Positions 1-9,874 are shown, counted from the first letter of the stretch. The stretch is 64,000 nt of DNA from Acinetobacter sp. ANC 4173 (GCF_004331255.1 NZ_SJOF01000011.1:84971-148970), one strand, 5' to 3'. Made by a program: numbers and translations. Notes: generated from the letters alone by a model not told the origin.

Positions 1-314
1 ACGAAACCCATACATCCAGTAGCAAAGAGTAATAAACCAATAATAATCGAGTTTCTATAGCCAAATCGCTTCATCAGCAACCCGACAGGTATAGCTGACA
101 AGAAGTAAGCACCTAAGTATGCTGTCTGAATAAAAGCTGACTGACCATGTGAAATATGGAAGACATCCTGAAAATGTTTATTTAGAACATCTAATAATGT
201 ATGTGAGAAAGCCCACATGAAATTAAAAGCAGTGACTAAAATCAATGTTGCTTTTATTGAGATAGCTTTCTTGCTCACAGGTACTTCTGTGATTTTACTT
301 AAACTTGCGTCCAT
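1..314 (-). CDS. FHS-family MFS sugar transporter, N-terminal part (cut by window edge)
   Basis: This is the first 104 or so codons of a leftward gene whose C-terminal part lies outside the window. The start is the ATG at 314-312. The translation runs MDASLSKITEVPVSKKAISI and continues into hydrophobic helices. The segment HGQSAFIQTAYLGAYFLSA, followed by VGLLMKRFGYRNSIIIG, is typical of the FHS (fucose/glucose/galactose:H+ symporter) branch of the major facilitator superfamily, an inner-membrane sugar/proton symporter. It lies 108 bp downstream of the IolG-like gene on the same strand, so the two are probably co-transcribed. The substrate is not evident; a polyol or hexose is likely from the neighbours. 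The family call is fairly sure and the substrate is inference. Confidence 0.75.
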   Translation of the reverse strand, partial: MDASLSKITEVPVSKKAISIKATLILVTAFNFMWAFSHTLLDVLNKHFQDVFHISHGQSAFIQTAYLGAYFLSAIPVGLLMKRFGYRNSIIIGLLLFATGCMGF

Positions 315-422
315 TGCGAGTTTCCTTGTAAACAGGTAATACTTCCCTATGAAGTATGATAATCCATACTCCACAGGTTGATTTTGTTTTCTGAGTTACT
401 TAATTCAGTTAAATGTTAGGAA

Positions 423-1448
423 TTAAGCAGCAAGAGACTTTGAAGGTCCTTCAGGATTTACAACGATTGCTTTATTGCTTTCAACAGACTCCATTGCACA
501 TACAGCTAGGTAGAGCGCTTGTAATCCATCAAATAAATTTGTAGGGAATTCTCGACCAGCAACAAGGCAAGAAACGAACACATCAAATTCTTTACGATAA
601 GAACCAACATAACGCTCTAAGAAGAAGTTTAATAAAGGTTGCTGAGACCCTGTGAAGTCTTGAGTATATTTCTTAAGCGTAGAAGGTCGATGGTTCTGAG
701 TTTTCAATAGACCTTGAGAACCTAATACTTCAATACGTTGGTCATAACCGTACACTGCTTCACGACAGTTATTGATAATGCATTGTTTACCAGATTTAGT
801 TTTCAAGGTAATACTACACGTATCGTAGTCATTAATTGTTGCTAACTCTTCATCCACTAATCGGCTTGCTGTAGCAAAAATTTCTACTGGCTCTTCACCA
901 AGGATATGTCGAGCTGTATCAAAATCATGAATGGTCATGTCTTTAAAAATTCCACCAGAAGTTTTCATATACTCTACTGGCTGCATGCCTGGATCACGGC
1001 TTGTGATAATGACTTGGCGAACATCACCGATTTCATTGTTCAAAATTGCATTTTTGATTGCAATCGTGTCTTCATCAAAACGACGATTAAATGCCAACAT
1101 CACTTTACCATTGTGGCTTTGAATTTCTTCAACAGCTGTGATTGAACGTTGGAAATCTAAATCGATAGGTTTTTCACACAATACAGGCTTTTTATGTTTA
1201 ACCGCATGTAGCATTAAATCAACATGTAGATCAGTTGCTGTAGCGATTACAACTGCATCAATATCATCGCGGGTGATTGCTTCATAATAGTCATACCCAG
1301 CTTCGCAATTTAACTCATTTGCTAATTTATCTACGCCTTCTTTCCAAGGGTCAGCAATAAGTTTAAGTTCACATTGTGTATTTAAAAATGCACTCTTAGA
1401 ATGGATCTGAGCGATGCGTCCCGCACCTAGAATTGCTACTTTTAACAT
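423..1448 (-). CDS. iolG: Gfo/Idh/MocA-family dehydrogenase, inositol 2-dehydrogenase-like
   Basis: The 341-residue protein is a cytoplasmic NAD(P)-dependent sugar or polyol oxidoreductase. The N-terminal Rossmann fold begins at once with a GAGRIAQ nucleotide-binding loop (residues 8-14). EKPIDLD near residue 93 carries the catalytic lysine of the family, and FKDMTIHDFD near residue 168 carries the Asp/His pair of inositol dehydrogenases. SGGIF, AVYGYDQR and the usual length fit the IolG subfamily, which oxidises myo-inositol to scyllo-inosose. No other iol gene (iolB, C, D or E) is in view, so another polyol or hexose substrate cannot be excluded. It is divergent from the ABC importer at 2071 and precedes the MFS gene, which makes the whole block look like one uptake-and-oxidation unit. 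Confidence 0.72.
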   Translation of the reverse strand: MLKVAILGAGRIAQIHSKSAFLNTQCELKLIADPWKEGVDKLANELNCEAGYDYYEAITRDDIDAVVIATATDLHVDLMLHAVKHKKPVLCEKPIDLDFQRSITAVEEIQSHNGKVMLAFNRRFDEDTIAIKNAILNNEIGDVRQVIITSRDPGMQPVEYMKTSGGIFKDMTIHDFDTARHILGEEPVEIFATASRLVDEELATINDYDTCSITLKTKSGKQCIINNCREAVYGYDQRIEVLGSQGLLKTQNHRPSTLKKYTQDFTGSQQPLLNFFLERYVGSYRKEFDVFVSCLVAGREFPTNLFDGLQALYLAVCAMESVESNKAIVVNPEGPSKSLAA

Positions 1449-2070
1449 ACAGATACTTCCTTTTAATAACGATACTTCAAAAATTACTTATTCTTGATAA
1501 TTCTTAGGTTATACAAGCCAATTTTGAAAGAAAATAGCGATTTCTAAAAACACTTTTTCATTTTTGAAATTAATCCCATTCACCACTTATCACTTTTAAA
1601 ACTGAATTTAAACCCCTTTATTTTCCCTAAATTTGAAAAAAACATTTTCAATAATTGACATTTTTTTCCGTTTTTTACGCTTCTATACTCCAAGTCAATT
1701 GATAAAAACCATGCCCAATACTCAAACATTGGAAAAATTCTGATTAATCGATAGGAACGTCGAAAAAAGATGAGGAGAAATGGATTAAGGAAAATTGAAA
1801 TATGGAGAGATGTATCAAGCCATGCTGTTAATACTTTGATTTTATAAATTCAACTAAGTTTGTTCGATCAATATCTGTAAAAACAAAGTATTAGGCTCAA
1901 TTAGCTTGGTCACTCATCTGAATGAAATATTCAGATCTAAGAATTAATATTCACACACCTAATTGCCCTCCCAAGGGCTGTTGAATCACAAGCAATCTAG
2001 CAGTTTTTTAAATGGAATTTAAAAAGTATCTGCAGATGTAAATCATGCTTAAAATTGAAGGAAACATGCA
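1449..2070. promoter_or_regulatory. 622-bp divergent control region of the sugar/polyol cluster
   Basis: This AT-rich region carries no credible ORF and separates two divergent transcription units, so it must hold promoters for both. It contains a TTGACA at 1655-1660 and a TATACT at 1684-1689, but their 23-bp spacing is too long for an ordinary sigma-70 promoter. A TTTCA/TGAAA dyad lies near 1557-1570. The clearest operator candidate is listed separately at 1916-1936. Confidence 0.5.
1916..1936. promoter_or_regulatory. Inverted repeat, probable operator of the ABC importer operon
   Basis: Perfect 8-bp arms ATCTGAAT and ATTCAGAT are separated by GAAAT. The dyad lies about 135 bp upstream of the binding-protein start. 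It falls between a possible -35 (TTGGTC, 1905-1910) and a weak -10 (TATTCA, 1928-1933), a position expected for a repressor site. No regulator gene is visible nearby, so the cognate protein is unknown. Confidence 0.45.
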
Positions 2071-3135
2071 ATGAAAATGTATAAAACACTCACTACTTCT
2101 GTCGCTACTCTTGCCTTAGCTACTTTTGCAAATTGTACTTTCGCAGCAGGTGAGTTAATCGGTATCGCCTTGCCAAATAAAACAGAAGCACGTTGGATTA
2201 TGGATGGCAATAATATTGTTAAAAACCTAAAAGCGAAGGGCTATAAAACAGATTTACAATATTCAACGCTTGATGTACCTACGCAAATTTCTCAAATTGA
2301 GAACATGATTACTGCTGGTGCCAAAGTTCTTGTTGTTGCTCCAGTTGATGGTGCAACTGTTTCGAATGTATTAAGCAAAGCAAAAAAGAAAGGTATTAAG
2401 GTCATTTCATACGATAAATTGATTATGAAAACCAAAGATGTGGACTACTACGCCACATTTGATAATTACCAAGTTGGTGTATTACAAGGTACTTCTATTG
2501 TTAAAAAACTTGGGGTAGATACAGGCAAAGGCCCATTTAACATCGAACTATTTGCTGGCTCTTTAGATGACAACAATGCCCATATGTTTAATGCAGGTGC
2601 GATGTCAGTTTTGAATCCTTATATCACCAAAGGCAAACTTGTCGTGCGTAGTAAGCAAACTGCTCTTGCTAAAGTTGCGACCCTTCGTTGGGAAGGTGCC
2701 ACAGCGCAAGCGCGTATGGATAACTTATTAAGTGCCTTTTACGGTGGTGCCCGCGTAAATGCTGTTTTAGCACCAAATGATAATCTCGCGACTGGTATTA
2801 TCTCTTCTCTCAAAGGTGTTGGATATGGTCGTAACAATCAGCCAATGCCTGTGATTACGGGTCAAGATGCTCAACCAGCAAACATCAAAGCCATTATCAA
2901 AGGCGATCAAACATCAACAGTATTTAAAGATACTCGATTATTGGCTAGTGCTGCCGCAAATATGGTTGATGCAATCATTAAAGGTCAAACCGTTCCTGTA
3001 AACAACACTAAATCCTATAACAATGGCGCTAAAGTTGTCCCAACCTACCTAGTTAAACCTCAATTAGTTGATAAAAATAACTGGAATGCGGTTCTTGTAA
3101 AATCTGGTTATTACACAGCCAATCAACTGAAATAA
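2071..3135 (+). CDS. Periplasmic sugar-binding protein of a ChvE/MmsE-type ABC importer
   Basis: The 354-residue protein begins with a typical Sec signal peptide (positive MKMYK start, hydrophobic core, likely cleavage after the Ala of NCTFA). The mature part is a periplasmic-binding-protein type 1 fold that starts with the first strand IGIALP. It has a TRWI-like segment (EARWIMDGN), [17 protein letters not shown] and FKDTR, all typical of the ChvE family, which delivers aldoses such as galactose, arabinose, xylose or glucose to GguA/GguB. A Shine-Dalgarno-like GAAGGAAA precedes the start. It is the first gene of a run that continues with the ATPase (103 bp on) and the permease. The exact ligand cannot be read from sequence. 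Confidence 0.82.
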   Translation: MKMYKTLTTSVATLALATFANCTFAAGELIGIALPNKTEARWIMDGNNIVKNLKAKGYKTDLQYSTLDVPTQISQIENMITAGAKVLVVAPVDGATVSNVLSKAKKKGIKVISYDKLIMKTKDVDYYATFDNYQVGVLQGTSIVKKLGVDTGKGPFNIELFAGSLDDNNAHMFNAGAMSVLNPYITKGKLVVRSKQTALAKVATLRWEGATAQARMDNLLSAFYGGARVNAVLAPNDNLATGIISSLKGVGYGRNNQPMPVITGQDAQPANIKAIIKGDQTSTVFKDTRLLASAAANMVDAIIKGQTVPVNNTKSYNNGAKVVPTYLVKPQLVDKNNWNAVLVKSGYYTANQLK

Positions 3136-3238
3136 GTTATCAAAAATTCAATGACTTAAATCTTAATCAGTAAAAGTTTAGGCGATTAAAAACAGATAAA
3201 TGTTGGTCAGTGATTACTGACCAACAGAGGATTGCTGT

Positions 3239-4780
3239 ATGGAAACAATACTTGAAATGCGTGGCATCAAGAAGTGTTTTGGACATGTTCAAGCACTTAG
3301 TCATGTTGATATGGTTGTCAAAAAAGGAGAAATTCACGCAATTTGTGGTGAAAATGGTGCTGGTAAATCCACATTAATGAAAGTGTTGAGTGGTGTTTAT
3401 CCCCATGGTTCTTATGATGGTCAGATCTTTTATCAAGGTGAAGAACAGAAATTTTCTGATATTCATGACAGTGAAGAAAAAGGAATTATCATTATTCATC
3501 AAGAGCTTGCTCTTGTCCCAATGTTATCCATCACTGAAAATATTTTTTTAGGAAATGAACAGTCCCAATTAGGCATTATTAACTGGAATAGTTCTTATCA
3601 AAAAACTAAGCAAGTACTGGCTAAAGTAGGTTTATCCGATTCACCAGATACTTTAATCAACGACCTTGGGATCGGTAAACAACAGTTAGTCGAGATTGCA
3701 AAAGCATTATCAAAAGAAGTCAAACTGCTAATTTTGGACGAACCGACAGCCAGTTTGAATGACAATGATAGTGACAGACTACTGACTCTTCTATTAGAAC
3801 TGAAGGCCCAAGGCGTTACATCTATCATTATCTCCCATAAGCTAAATGAAATTTCAAGAGTAGCTGATAGCATTACGATCATACGTGATGGCTCTTCAGT
3901 AGATTACCTAAATTGTCGTGAAGAAGACGTAAGCGAAGACCGCATCATTAAAGCAATGGTCGGTCGAGATATGGAAGATCGTTACCCTCCAAGAACACCT
4001 AATATTGGTGAAATATTATTTGAAGTCAAAGACTGGCGTGTTGATCATCCAAATCATGCTTCTCGTGAAGTCATTAAAGGAATTAGCATTAACGCACGCA
4101 AAGGTGAAATTGTCGGAATTGCAGGTCTCATGGGCTCTGGACGTACAGAACTTGCAATGAGTATCTTCGGCAAATCTTACGGCAAAAATATTCGCGGCAA
4201 TGTCTCCATTCATGGCAAATCAATTGATGTCTCTACGGTAAGAAAAGCCATTGATAATGGTCTGGCTTATGTTACGGAAGACCGAAAAGGGTATGGTCTA
4301 TTACTCGAAGAGAGTATTAAAAAGAATACTTCATTAGCGAACCTTTCTGGCATCTCAAACAAGTTGGTAGTCAATGATTATCGTGAGACAAACACTGCAA
4401 ATGACTTTAGAAGCAAACTGCGAATTAGAAGTGCTGATGTTGAACAGCATACGGGCAACTTGTCAGGTGGAAATCAGCAAAAGGTCGTGATTAGTAAATG
4501 GCTATTCACAGCGCCAGACGTCCTCATTCTTGATGAACCCACACGAGGTGTTGATGTTGGTGCCAAGTATGAAATTTACACGATTATTGATCAAGTCGTC
4601 CAAGAAGGAAAATGCATAATCATGATCTCTTCCGAAATGCCAGAGTTATTAGGCATGTGTGATCGGATTTATGTCATGAACGAAGGAAAGATTGTTGGTG
4701 AGTTTCTGGCAAAAGATGCGAATCAAGAAGCCATTATGCGATCTATTATGAAGAATGGAGAGAACGAAAATGAACAATAG
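3239..4780 (+). CDS. Sugar ABC transporter ATPase with two nucleotide-binding domains (GguA/MmsA type)
   Basis: The 513-residue cytoplasmic ATPase has two fused ABC domains, as in RbsA, XylG and GguA. The first domain has Walker [10 protein letters not shown] near residue 37 and Walker [12 protein letters not shown] near residue 163. The second has a degenerate P-loop, GLMGSGRTE, near residue 297, a canonical LSGGNQQKV signature and Walker [15 protein letters not shown] near residue 430. Degeneration of one P-loop is normal in this subfamily. It powers sugar uptake by the binding protein upstream and the permease downstream. AGAGGA sits upstream of the start. The 3' end overlaps the permease gene by 11 bp, which indicates translational coupling. 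Confidence 0.88.
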   Translation: METILEMRGIKKCFGHVQALSHVDMVVKKGEIHAICGENGAGKSTLMKVLSGVYPHGSYDGQIFYQGEEQKFSDIHDSEEKGIIIIHQELALVPMLSITENIFLGNEQSQLGIINWNSSYQKTKQVLAKVGLSDSPDTLINDLGIGKQQLVEIAKALSKEVKLLILDEPTASLNDNDSDRLLTLLLELKAQGVTSIIISHKLNEISRVADSITIIRDGSSVDYLNCREEDVSEDRIIKAMVGRDMEDRYPPRTPNIGEILFEVKDWRVDHPNHASREVIKGISINARKGEIVGIAGLMGSGRTELAMSIFGKSYGKNIRGNVSIHGKSIDVSTVRKAIDNGLAYVTEDRKGYGLLLEESIKKNTSLANLSGISNKLVVNDYRETNTANDFRSKLRIRSADVEQHTGNLSGGNQQKVVISKWLFTAPDVLILDEPTRGVDVGAKYEIYTIIDQVVQEGKCIIMISSEMPELLGMCDRIYVMNEGKIVGEFLAKDANQEAIMRSIMKNGENENEQ

Positions 4781-5984
4781 TAATAGCGCAGAAATTTCCA
4801 ACAAAATGAGCGGTAAAGCAAATAAAGGTTTTAACACAAACTTCATAGCACAAGGCTTAAAGGAATATGGCTTGTTATGTGCATTGATTATTATTGTGGC
4901 ATTCTTCCAATTTGCGACTGATAACGTCTTGCTGCAACCTTTAAATCTTACCAATTTAATCTTGCAGAATAGCTATATCGTCATCATGGCTCTTGGTATG
5001 CTCATGGTGATTGTAAGTGGACAAATTGATCTCTCTGTCGGATCAGTCGTCGGCTTAACTGGTGCTTTAGCCGCCAGCCTTATGGTCACACACGAAATGC
5101 CTTTTGTTCCAGCAATGTTTATTTGTATTTTGGCTGGTGCAGTCATAGGAGCAATCCAAGGATACTGGGTTGCATATTGGAAAGTACCATCCTTTATTGT
5201 GACTTTAGCAGGGATGCTCGTTTTCCGTGGTCTAACATTAATTTCTCTTGATGGTCAGTCAGTAGGCCCATTTGAAGATGGTTTTAACGCATTTAGTTCA
5301 GGCTTCATTCCTGACTTTTTTGGAATCGAGGGCATACATACGACTTCCCTTCTCGTTGGTATAGTGGTTAGTGTTACATTTTTTATCTTTGAACTTCGTC
5401 AACGTAAACAAGCTACATTGCATGGCATTGAAAATAGTTCGATGATGTTGTTTGTGTTGAAAAACCTAGCATTAAGTGCTGTGATTATCGCTTTTTCTTA
5501 CGTACTAGCTTTATATCAAGGTATGCCAATAGTCTTAATCATTATGGGAATTTTGGTTGCCTTTTATACTTTCATCATGAACAAAACGACTATTGGTCGT
5601 CGTATCTATGCTGTTGGCGGAAATGCTAAAGCAGCGAAACTCTCAGGTATTAAAACTGAGCGTGTTATTTTCTTCGCCTTTGTCAATATGGGAATTCTTG
5701 CTGCTTTTGCAGGGCTAATTTTTGCAGCACGTTTGAATAGTGCAACACCAAATGGTGGCTATGGATTCGAATTAGATGTAATTGCTGCATGCTTTATTGG
5801 CGGTGCATCTGCTTCAGGTGGTGTAGGTAAAGTATTTGCAGTTGTGATTGGTGCATTTATTATGGGCGTCATGAACAATGGTATGTCAATCATGGGGATT
5901 GGCGTGGATTACCAGCAAGTGATTAAAGGATTAGTACTTTTAGGTGCTGTTCTTATCGATGTCTATACTAAAAATAAAGCATAA
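4770..5984 (+). CDS. Sugar ABC transporter permease (GguB/MmsB type)
   Basis: This is an integral membrane permease of the BPD_transp_2 family, 404 residues from the chosen start. The ATG at 4770 is preferred over an in-frame ATG at 4755 because a GGAGAG Shine-Dalgarno sits just before it, overlapping the earlier codon. The protein shows about ten hydrophobic helices. It has the family segments [37 protein letters not shown] and [11 protein letters not shown], the last being the coupling loop to the ATPase. A charged insertion near residues 210-225 is usual in the GguB branch. It is the third gene of the importer operon; the stop is followed by a hairpin. Confidence 0.87.
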   Translation: MNNSNSAEISNKMSGKANKGFNTNFIAQGLKEYGLLCALIIIVAFFQFATDNVLLQPLNLTNLILQNSYIVIMALGMLMVIVSGQIDLSVGSVVGLTGALAASLMVTHEMPFVPAMFICILAGAVIGAIQGYWVAYWKVPSFIVTLAGMLVFRGLTLISLDGQSVGPFEDGFNAFSSGFIPDFFGIEGIHTTSLLVGIVVSVTFFIFELRQRKQATLHGIENSSMMLFVLKNLALSAVIIAFSYVLALYQGMPIVLIIMGILVAFYTFIMNKTTIGRRIYAVGGNAKAAKLSGIKTERVIFFAFVNMGILAAFAGLIFAARLNSATPNGGYGFELDVIAACFIGGASASGGVGKVFAVVIGAFIMGVMNNGMSIMGIGVDYQQVIKGLVLLGAVLIDVYTKNKA

Positions 5985-5991
5985 ACCTATC

Positions 5992-6024
5992 GCCTTTGAT
6001 GTGATGAAAAATCATATCAAAGGC
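5992..6024 (+). terminator. Hairpin after the permease gene
   Basis: A 14-bp stem pairs GCCTTTGATGTGAT with ATCATATCAAAGGC across a GAAAA loop, with one G-U pair. It is followed by TTAATTT rather than a long U-tract. It may terminate partially, or define the 3' end of the importer mRNA while letting some transcription reach the UPF0303 gene. Confidence 0.55.
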
Positions 6025-6068
6025 TTAATTTATATAAGGCTAATACACCATTTCAAATAGGTTTTACG

Positions 6069-6566
6069 ATGACAACAAATGATCTTTCGATATTGATACA
6101 TCAAGAGGAAATACTACAATTCGATGTTTTTAATGAAGATATAGCATGGCAATTAGGCTCTATCATTTATGAACGTGGCAAATCAGATTCTCTCCCTATA
6201 GTGATTGAAATAAAAAAGTTTGATCAGACACTTTTTTTGGCAGCCAGATCTGGTGTGACCTTCGATCATCATGATTGGATTCGACGTAAGGGTAATACGG
6301 TTCAACGTTTTCTACGTAGCTCTTATCGACTAGGACATGAATTATCTATTGAAAAATTAGATATCACTCAACGATATAATTTACCTGCATATGATTATAC
6401 TAGTGCTGGTGGCGGCTTTCCGATCATTGTAAAGAATATTGGAGTAATCGGAAGCATTACTATTTCGGGGCTTCCAGAGCGACAAGACCATCAGCTTATT
6501 GTCGATACACTTGCCGATTATCTAGAAAAAGATAAGAGTACTTTACAACTTTCAGTAACCAACTAA
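6069..6566 (+). CDS. UPF0303 family protein with heme-degrading (HbpS/GlcG-like) fold
   Basis: The 165-residue cytoplasmic protein matches the UPF0303 family. It has an early FNEDIAWQLG helix, RRKGNTVQRFLRSSYRLG in the middle, and a GGGFPI loop followed by a GVIGSITISGLPERQDHQLIV C-terminal motif. Proteins of this family share the profilin-like fold of GlcG/HbpS and are often annotated as heme-degrading-domain proteins, but their function is poorly defined. They are frequently found beside sugar catabolic operons. Here the gene follows the ABC permease by 84 bp across a hairpin, on the same strand, so co-transcription is plausible. A catalytic role in sugar breakdown is only inference from location. 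Confidence 0.7.
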   Translation: MTTNDLSILIHQEEILQFDVFNEDIAWQLGSIIYERGKSDSLPIVIEIKKFDQTLFLAARSGVTFDHHDWIRRKGNTVQRFLRSSYRLGHELSIEKLDITQRYNLPAYDYTSAGGGFPIIVKNIGVIGSITISGLPERQDHQLIVDTLADYLEKDKSTLQLSVTN

Positions 6567-6720
6567 AAATTTATTTAAAAAAGAGATCTACTTATTTTAT
6601 ATACAAAAATTTTAAAATTATTCTAAAAATTCTCAAATCAATTGCTAATATTCGTTTCTAAAAGAAATCAGAAATAAGCTTTGTTAACTATTAGATTTAT
6701 ATCCATGTTGTAGATATTCT

Positions 6721-6785
6721 TTGCAGAAAATATGATCGACCAATTATAAAAATAAAATATACTAAACAAAATATGTTGAGTATAT
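6721..6785 (+). promoter_or_regulatory. Promoter and candidate ChrB operator of the chromate operon
   Basis: TTGCAG (6721-6726) and TATAAA (6745-6750) with an 18-bp spacer give a plausible sigma-70 promoter. Just downstream, around the expected start site, are the arms ATATACT (6757-6763) and AGTATAT (6779-6785), a perfect 7-bp inverted repeat with a 15-nt spacer that ends next to the chrB start. This is a typical roadblock position for a repressor, and ChrB proteins are chromate-responsive regulators. The remaining bases from 6567 are AT-rich with no gene. Confidence 0.5.
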
Positions 6786-6788
6786 AAC

Positions 6789-7709
6789 ATGAATATATCT
6801 TTACTCATCTCTTCACTTCCAACACAGAACACAACCACTCGTATGAGGGTATGGCGATCGCTTAAGGCAAGTGGCGCTGCAACCCTTAGAGATGGCGTCT
6901 ATTTACTCCCAATTGCACATCGCGAGAAATTTGATCCTATTGCTCATGATGTCATCTCAGAGCAAGGAACTGCCTATGTATTTCACGCGGAGTCCGCTTC
7001 AAATCTTGATCTTTCGACTATTTTCAGTCGAAAAGAAGAATATGATGCCCTTTATAAACAACTTACAGCGTTAAAAGGCCGCCTGACCAAAGATGAAAAG
7101 AAAGAGCTGCTCAAGCAAGTTCGTAGACTCAGAAAAAGTAGCAATGCGCTTGTAGACATTGACTATTATCCTGATGAGACTCAAACACAGGTTTTAAATG
7201 AACTTGCATTATTAGAATGCTCTATTGCCCGACTTGGTGAAGTCAATGAACCTCATGCAATACAAAGCCACATTCAACTTTTAGGCAAAACAGATTATCA
7301 AAACCAACTTTGGGCAACTCGAAAAAGACCTTGGATTGATCGCCTAGCCTCTGCATGGCTCATTAAGACTTTTATTGATGCCACACCTACCTTTATTTGG
7401 TTAGAAACACCAAGTGATTGCCCCAAAGAAGCCTTAGGTTTCGATTTTGACGGGGCAAAGTTCAGTCACATCAACCATTGGGTTACCTTTGAAGTTCTTT
7501 TGCATAGTTTTAGTTTAGAAACACCTGCACTAAAGAAAATCGCTGAAATTGTGCATTACCTTGATGTGGGTGGAATTGAACCTCCCGAAGCAATTGGTAT
7601 TGAAAAAGTTATTCAAGGTCTTCGAAGCCAAATCAACAATGATGACCAATTATTTGCATTATCCAATCATATTTTCGATGGCTTATATGCCAATCTATCC
7701 AGAGAATAA
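6789..7709 (+). CDS. chrB: Chromate resistance regulator ChrB
   Basis: The 306-residue protein has the two-part ChrB architecture. An N-terminal domain (to about residue 80) carries MRVWRSLKASGAATLRDGVY. A charged helical linker rich in Lys and Arg (residues 85-125) follows. The C-terminal ChrB domain carries the signature TRKRPWIDRLASAWLIKTFI near residue 175, FDFDGAKFSH and YLDVGG. In other bacteria ChrB senses chromate and controls the chr operon. The gene is 2 bp upstream of chrA, so the two are translated from one mRNA. A dyad immediately before the start could be its own binding site. Confidence 0.85.
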   Translation: MNISLLISSLPTQNTTTRMRVWRSLKASGAATLRDGVYLLPIAHREKFDPIAHDVISEQGTAYVFHAESASNLDLSTIFSRKEEYDALYKQLTALKGRLTKDEKKELLKQVRRLRKSSNALVDIDYYPDETQTQVLNELALLECSIARLGEVNEPHAIQSHIQLLGKTDYQNQLWATRKRPWIDRLASAWLIKTFIDATPTFIWLETPSDCPKEALGFDFDGAKFSHINHWVTFEVLLHSFSLETPALKKIAEIVHYLDVGGIEPPEAIGIEKVIQGLRSQINNDDQLFALSNHIFDGLYANLSRE

Positions 7710-7711
7710 TT

Positions 7712-9064
7712 ATGGAACAAGAACTGAGTACGTCGCCAGAAGCAGAAATACAAACAGTTTCATTTTGGCAGGCTTTTCTGTTTTGGCTTAAGTTAGGCTT
7801 TATTAGTTTTGGTGGTCCCGCAGGTCAAATCGCAGTCATGCACCAAGAACTGGTTGAACAAAAGCGCTGGATTTCTGAGAAGCGTTTTTTACATGCCCTG
7901 AACTATTGCATGCTCTTGCCTGGGCCTGAAGCACAACAATTGGCGACTTATATCGGCTGGTTAATGCACAGGACGACTGGCGGATTAGTTGCAGGCATTC
8001 TTTTTGTACTCCCATCGTTATTTATTTTAATCGGCCTTTCGTGGGTCTATGTCAAATTTGGTGATGTGCCCGTCATCGCTGGACTGTTTTACGGTATTAA
8101 ACCCGCTGTTGTTGCCATTGTTTTTCATGCAACACATCGTATTGGGAGTCGATCACTCAAGAATAAATTCTTATGGCTGATTGCAACACTTTCATTTATT
8201 GCGATATTTTTCTTCAATTTACCCTTTCCTTTAATCGTTTTCTCTGCTGCGCTGATTGGATATCTAACCAGTAAAAAATATCCAACGCTATTTTCTAGCA
8301 GCAATGCGCATCAGCAAAGTAAAAAAGATTATGGGCGTGCGTTAATTGATGATGATACTCCCACACCAGCGCATGCGATCTTTAGCTGGAAACGTTTGGG
8401 CAGTATTGTGCTAATCGGTGGTCTACTGTGGTTTATTCCTATCATCAGTCTAAGCTTAATGCTTGGGTGGGATCATGCCTATACCCAAATGGCGTGGTTC
8501 TTTACTAAAGCTGCGCTACTTACTTTTGGTGGTGCCTATGCCGTTTTACCTTATGTTTATCAAGGGGCTGTAAACTATTACGGCTGGTTAAGTCCGACTC
8601 AAATGATCGATGGCTTGGCACTAGGCGAAAGCACGCCCGGCCCTTTAATTATGGTGGTTGCATTCGTTGGTTTTTTGGGCGCATTTAACCAAGCCCTCTT
8701 AGGTTCAGAGTATCTATTCTTGGCGGGAGCGATTGGAGCAACAATCGTGACTTGGTTTACCTTCCTATTTTCCTTTATTTTTATCCTCGCTGGCGCACCG
8801 ATTATTGAGTCAACACATAATGAGCTCAAATTTACGGCACCCCTAACCGCCATTACAGCAGCGATTGTCGGCGTGATTCTTAACCTTGCACTATTTTTTA
8901 GTTATCACGTGCTTTGGCCAACAGGATTTGGTGGCTCTTTTGATATCGTTGCTGCTTCCATCGCACTTGCAGCCCTAATTGGACTGTTCTATTTTGAGTT
9001 GAAAGTCATGTATGTCCTTGCTGCTTCTGCGTTAATCGGCTTACTTTGTTTTAGCTTTCTTTAA
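7712..9064 (+). CDS. chrA: Chromate efflux transporter ChrA
   Basis: The 450-residue inner-membrane protein is a long-chain (two-domain) CHR-family transporter that expels chromate using the proton motive force. Each half begins with a characteristic motif: LGFISFGGPAGQIAVMHQEL near residue 28, and KAALLTFGGAYAVLPYVYQG near residue 267 in the second half. NYCMLLPGPEAQQLATYIGW and ALGESTPGPLIMVVAFVGF are the paired PGP loops. About ten to twelve hydrophobic helices are visible. It lies 2 bp after chrB and ends at a strong hairpin. Length and motifs are normal for the family, and no frameshift is seen. Confidence 0.9.
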   Translation: MEQELSTSPEAEIQTVSFWQAFLFWLKLGFISFGGPAGQIAVMHQELVEQKRWISEKRFLHALNYCMLLPGPEAQQLATYIGWLMHRTTGGLVAGILFVLPSLFILIGLSWVYVKFGDVPVIAGLFYGIKPAVVAIVFHATHRIGSRSLKNKFLWLIATLSFIAIFFFNLPFPLIVFSAALIGYLTSKKYPTLFSSSNAHQQSKKDYGRALIDDDTPTPAHAIFSWKRLGSIVLIGGLLWFIPIISLSLMLGWDHAYTQMAWFFTKAALLTFGGAYAVLPYVYQGAVNYYGWLSPTQMIDGLALGESTPGPLIMVVAFVGFLGAFNQALLGSEYLFLAGAIGATIVTWFTFLFSFIFILAGAPIIESTHNELKFTAPLTAITAAIVGVILNLALFFSYHVLWPTGFGGSFDIVAASIALAALIGLFYFELKVMYVLAASALIGLLCFSFL

Positions 9065-9094
9065 TATATATCAATTGAATGAAGGCCTTCTTTT

Positions 9095-9126
9095 GTGGGA
9101 TTTGATTGAATCAATCCCACACTATT
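9095..9126. terminator. Bidirectional terminator between chrA and kdpE
   Basis: A 12-bp stem with one bulged T pairs GTGGGATTTGATT with AATCAATCCCAC, followed by ACTATTTTT on the plus strand. It lies between the convergent chrA and kdpE stops and could end both transcripts. Confidence 0.65.
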
Positions 9127-9159
9127 TTTAAGTCCCTTGTGTTCTCTTGAAGTTGATCG

Positions 9160-9864
9160 TTAAGATTCACCCAAAAAACGCAACCCGACCCCTGCAATAG
9201 TAAAAATATACTTTGGGTTCATCGCTGAGTCTCCGATTTTGGTTCGGAGTTTTTTCACCAAAATTCGAAGATAATGGGTATCTTCTTCATGCGTAATGCC
9301 CCATAACTCCGTCATGATTTGTTTTTGAGTCACGATCTTACCTTGATGACGAATCAGCAGTGCCAACAGTTGAAATTCTTTTTTGGTGAGAATAATTTCT
9401 TCATGAGCTAATTTCACTACATGCTCAGCCACATCCACAGATAATTGACCATCATCAAATACAATGTTGAGTCCAGATTGCTGTGGTTTATTACGAAACA
9501 TCACTCGAATACGCGCACATAATTCCTGAATACTAAACGGTTTGGTGACATAATCGTTTGCACCTGCATCTAACAATTTAATTTTTTGATTTTCATCTGG
9601 GCGTGCAGATAACACAATCACAGGAATGTCCGACCAGAGTCTCATCTCGGTCAACACCTGCTGTCCCTCCATATCAGGTAAGCCCAAATCTAAAATCATT
9701 AAATCCGCACCACGGGTTGCCAAAGTCTCTAAGCCTTGCATGCCATTTTCAGCGACATGCACCTGATAGCCTTGCGCACGTAAGGCAATGTCCAAAAATT
9801 TTCGGATTTGAGGCTCATCATCAATAATCAGAATTGATGCATTCGGATGGATTGTTTGCGGCAT
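9160..9864 (-). CDS. kdpE: Response regulator KdpE of the potassium-stress system
   Basis: The 234-residue OmpR/PhoB-type regulator begins with a receiver domain carrying the acidic pair near the start (IIDDEPQ) and the phospho-acceptor Asp in LMILDLGLPD near residue 57, with switch residues in VLSAR and the conserved Lys in VTKPFS. The C-terminal winged-helix DNA-binding domain includes LTKKEFQLLALLIRHQGKIV and the wing region YIFTIAGVGLRF. Phosphorylated by KdpD, it activates kdpABC. It lies 10 bp after kdpD and is the last gene of the operon. Likely target repeats lie upstream of kdpA at 16951-17002. Confidence 0.93.
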   Translation of the reverse strand: MPQTIHPNASILIIDDEPQIRKFLDIALRAQGYQVHVAENGMQGLETLATRGADLMILDLGLPDMEGQQVLTEMRLWSDIPVIVLSARPDENQKIKLLDAGANDYVTKPFSIQELCARIRVMFRNKPQQSGLNIVFDDGQLSVDVAEHVVKLAHEEIILTKKEFQLLALLIRHQGKIVTQKQIMTELWGITHEEDTHYLRILVKKLRTKIGDSAMNPKYIFTIAGVGLRFLGES

Positions 9865-9874
9865 AAAAATGTTT

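Noticed and set aside
1655..1689. TTGACA and TATACT as a promoter
   Set aside because: The 23-bp spacing is well outside the sigma-70 range, so the pair is not called as one promoter.
5992..6024. A riboswitch after the permease gene
   Set aside because: The structure is a single simple hairpin with no aptamer-like junction.
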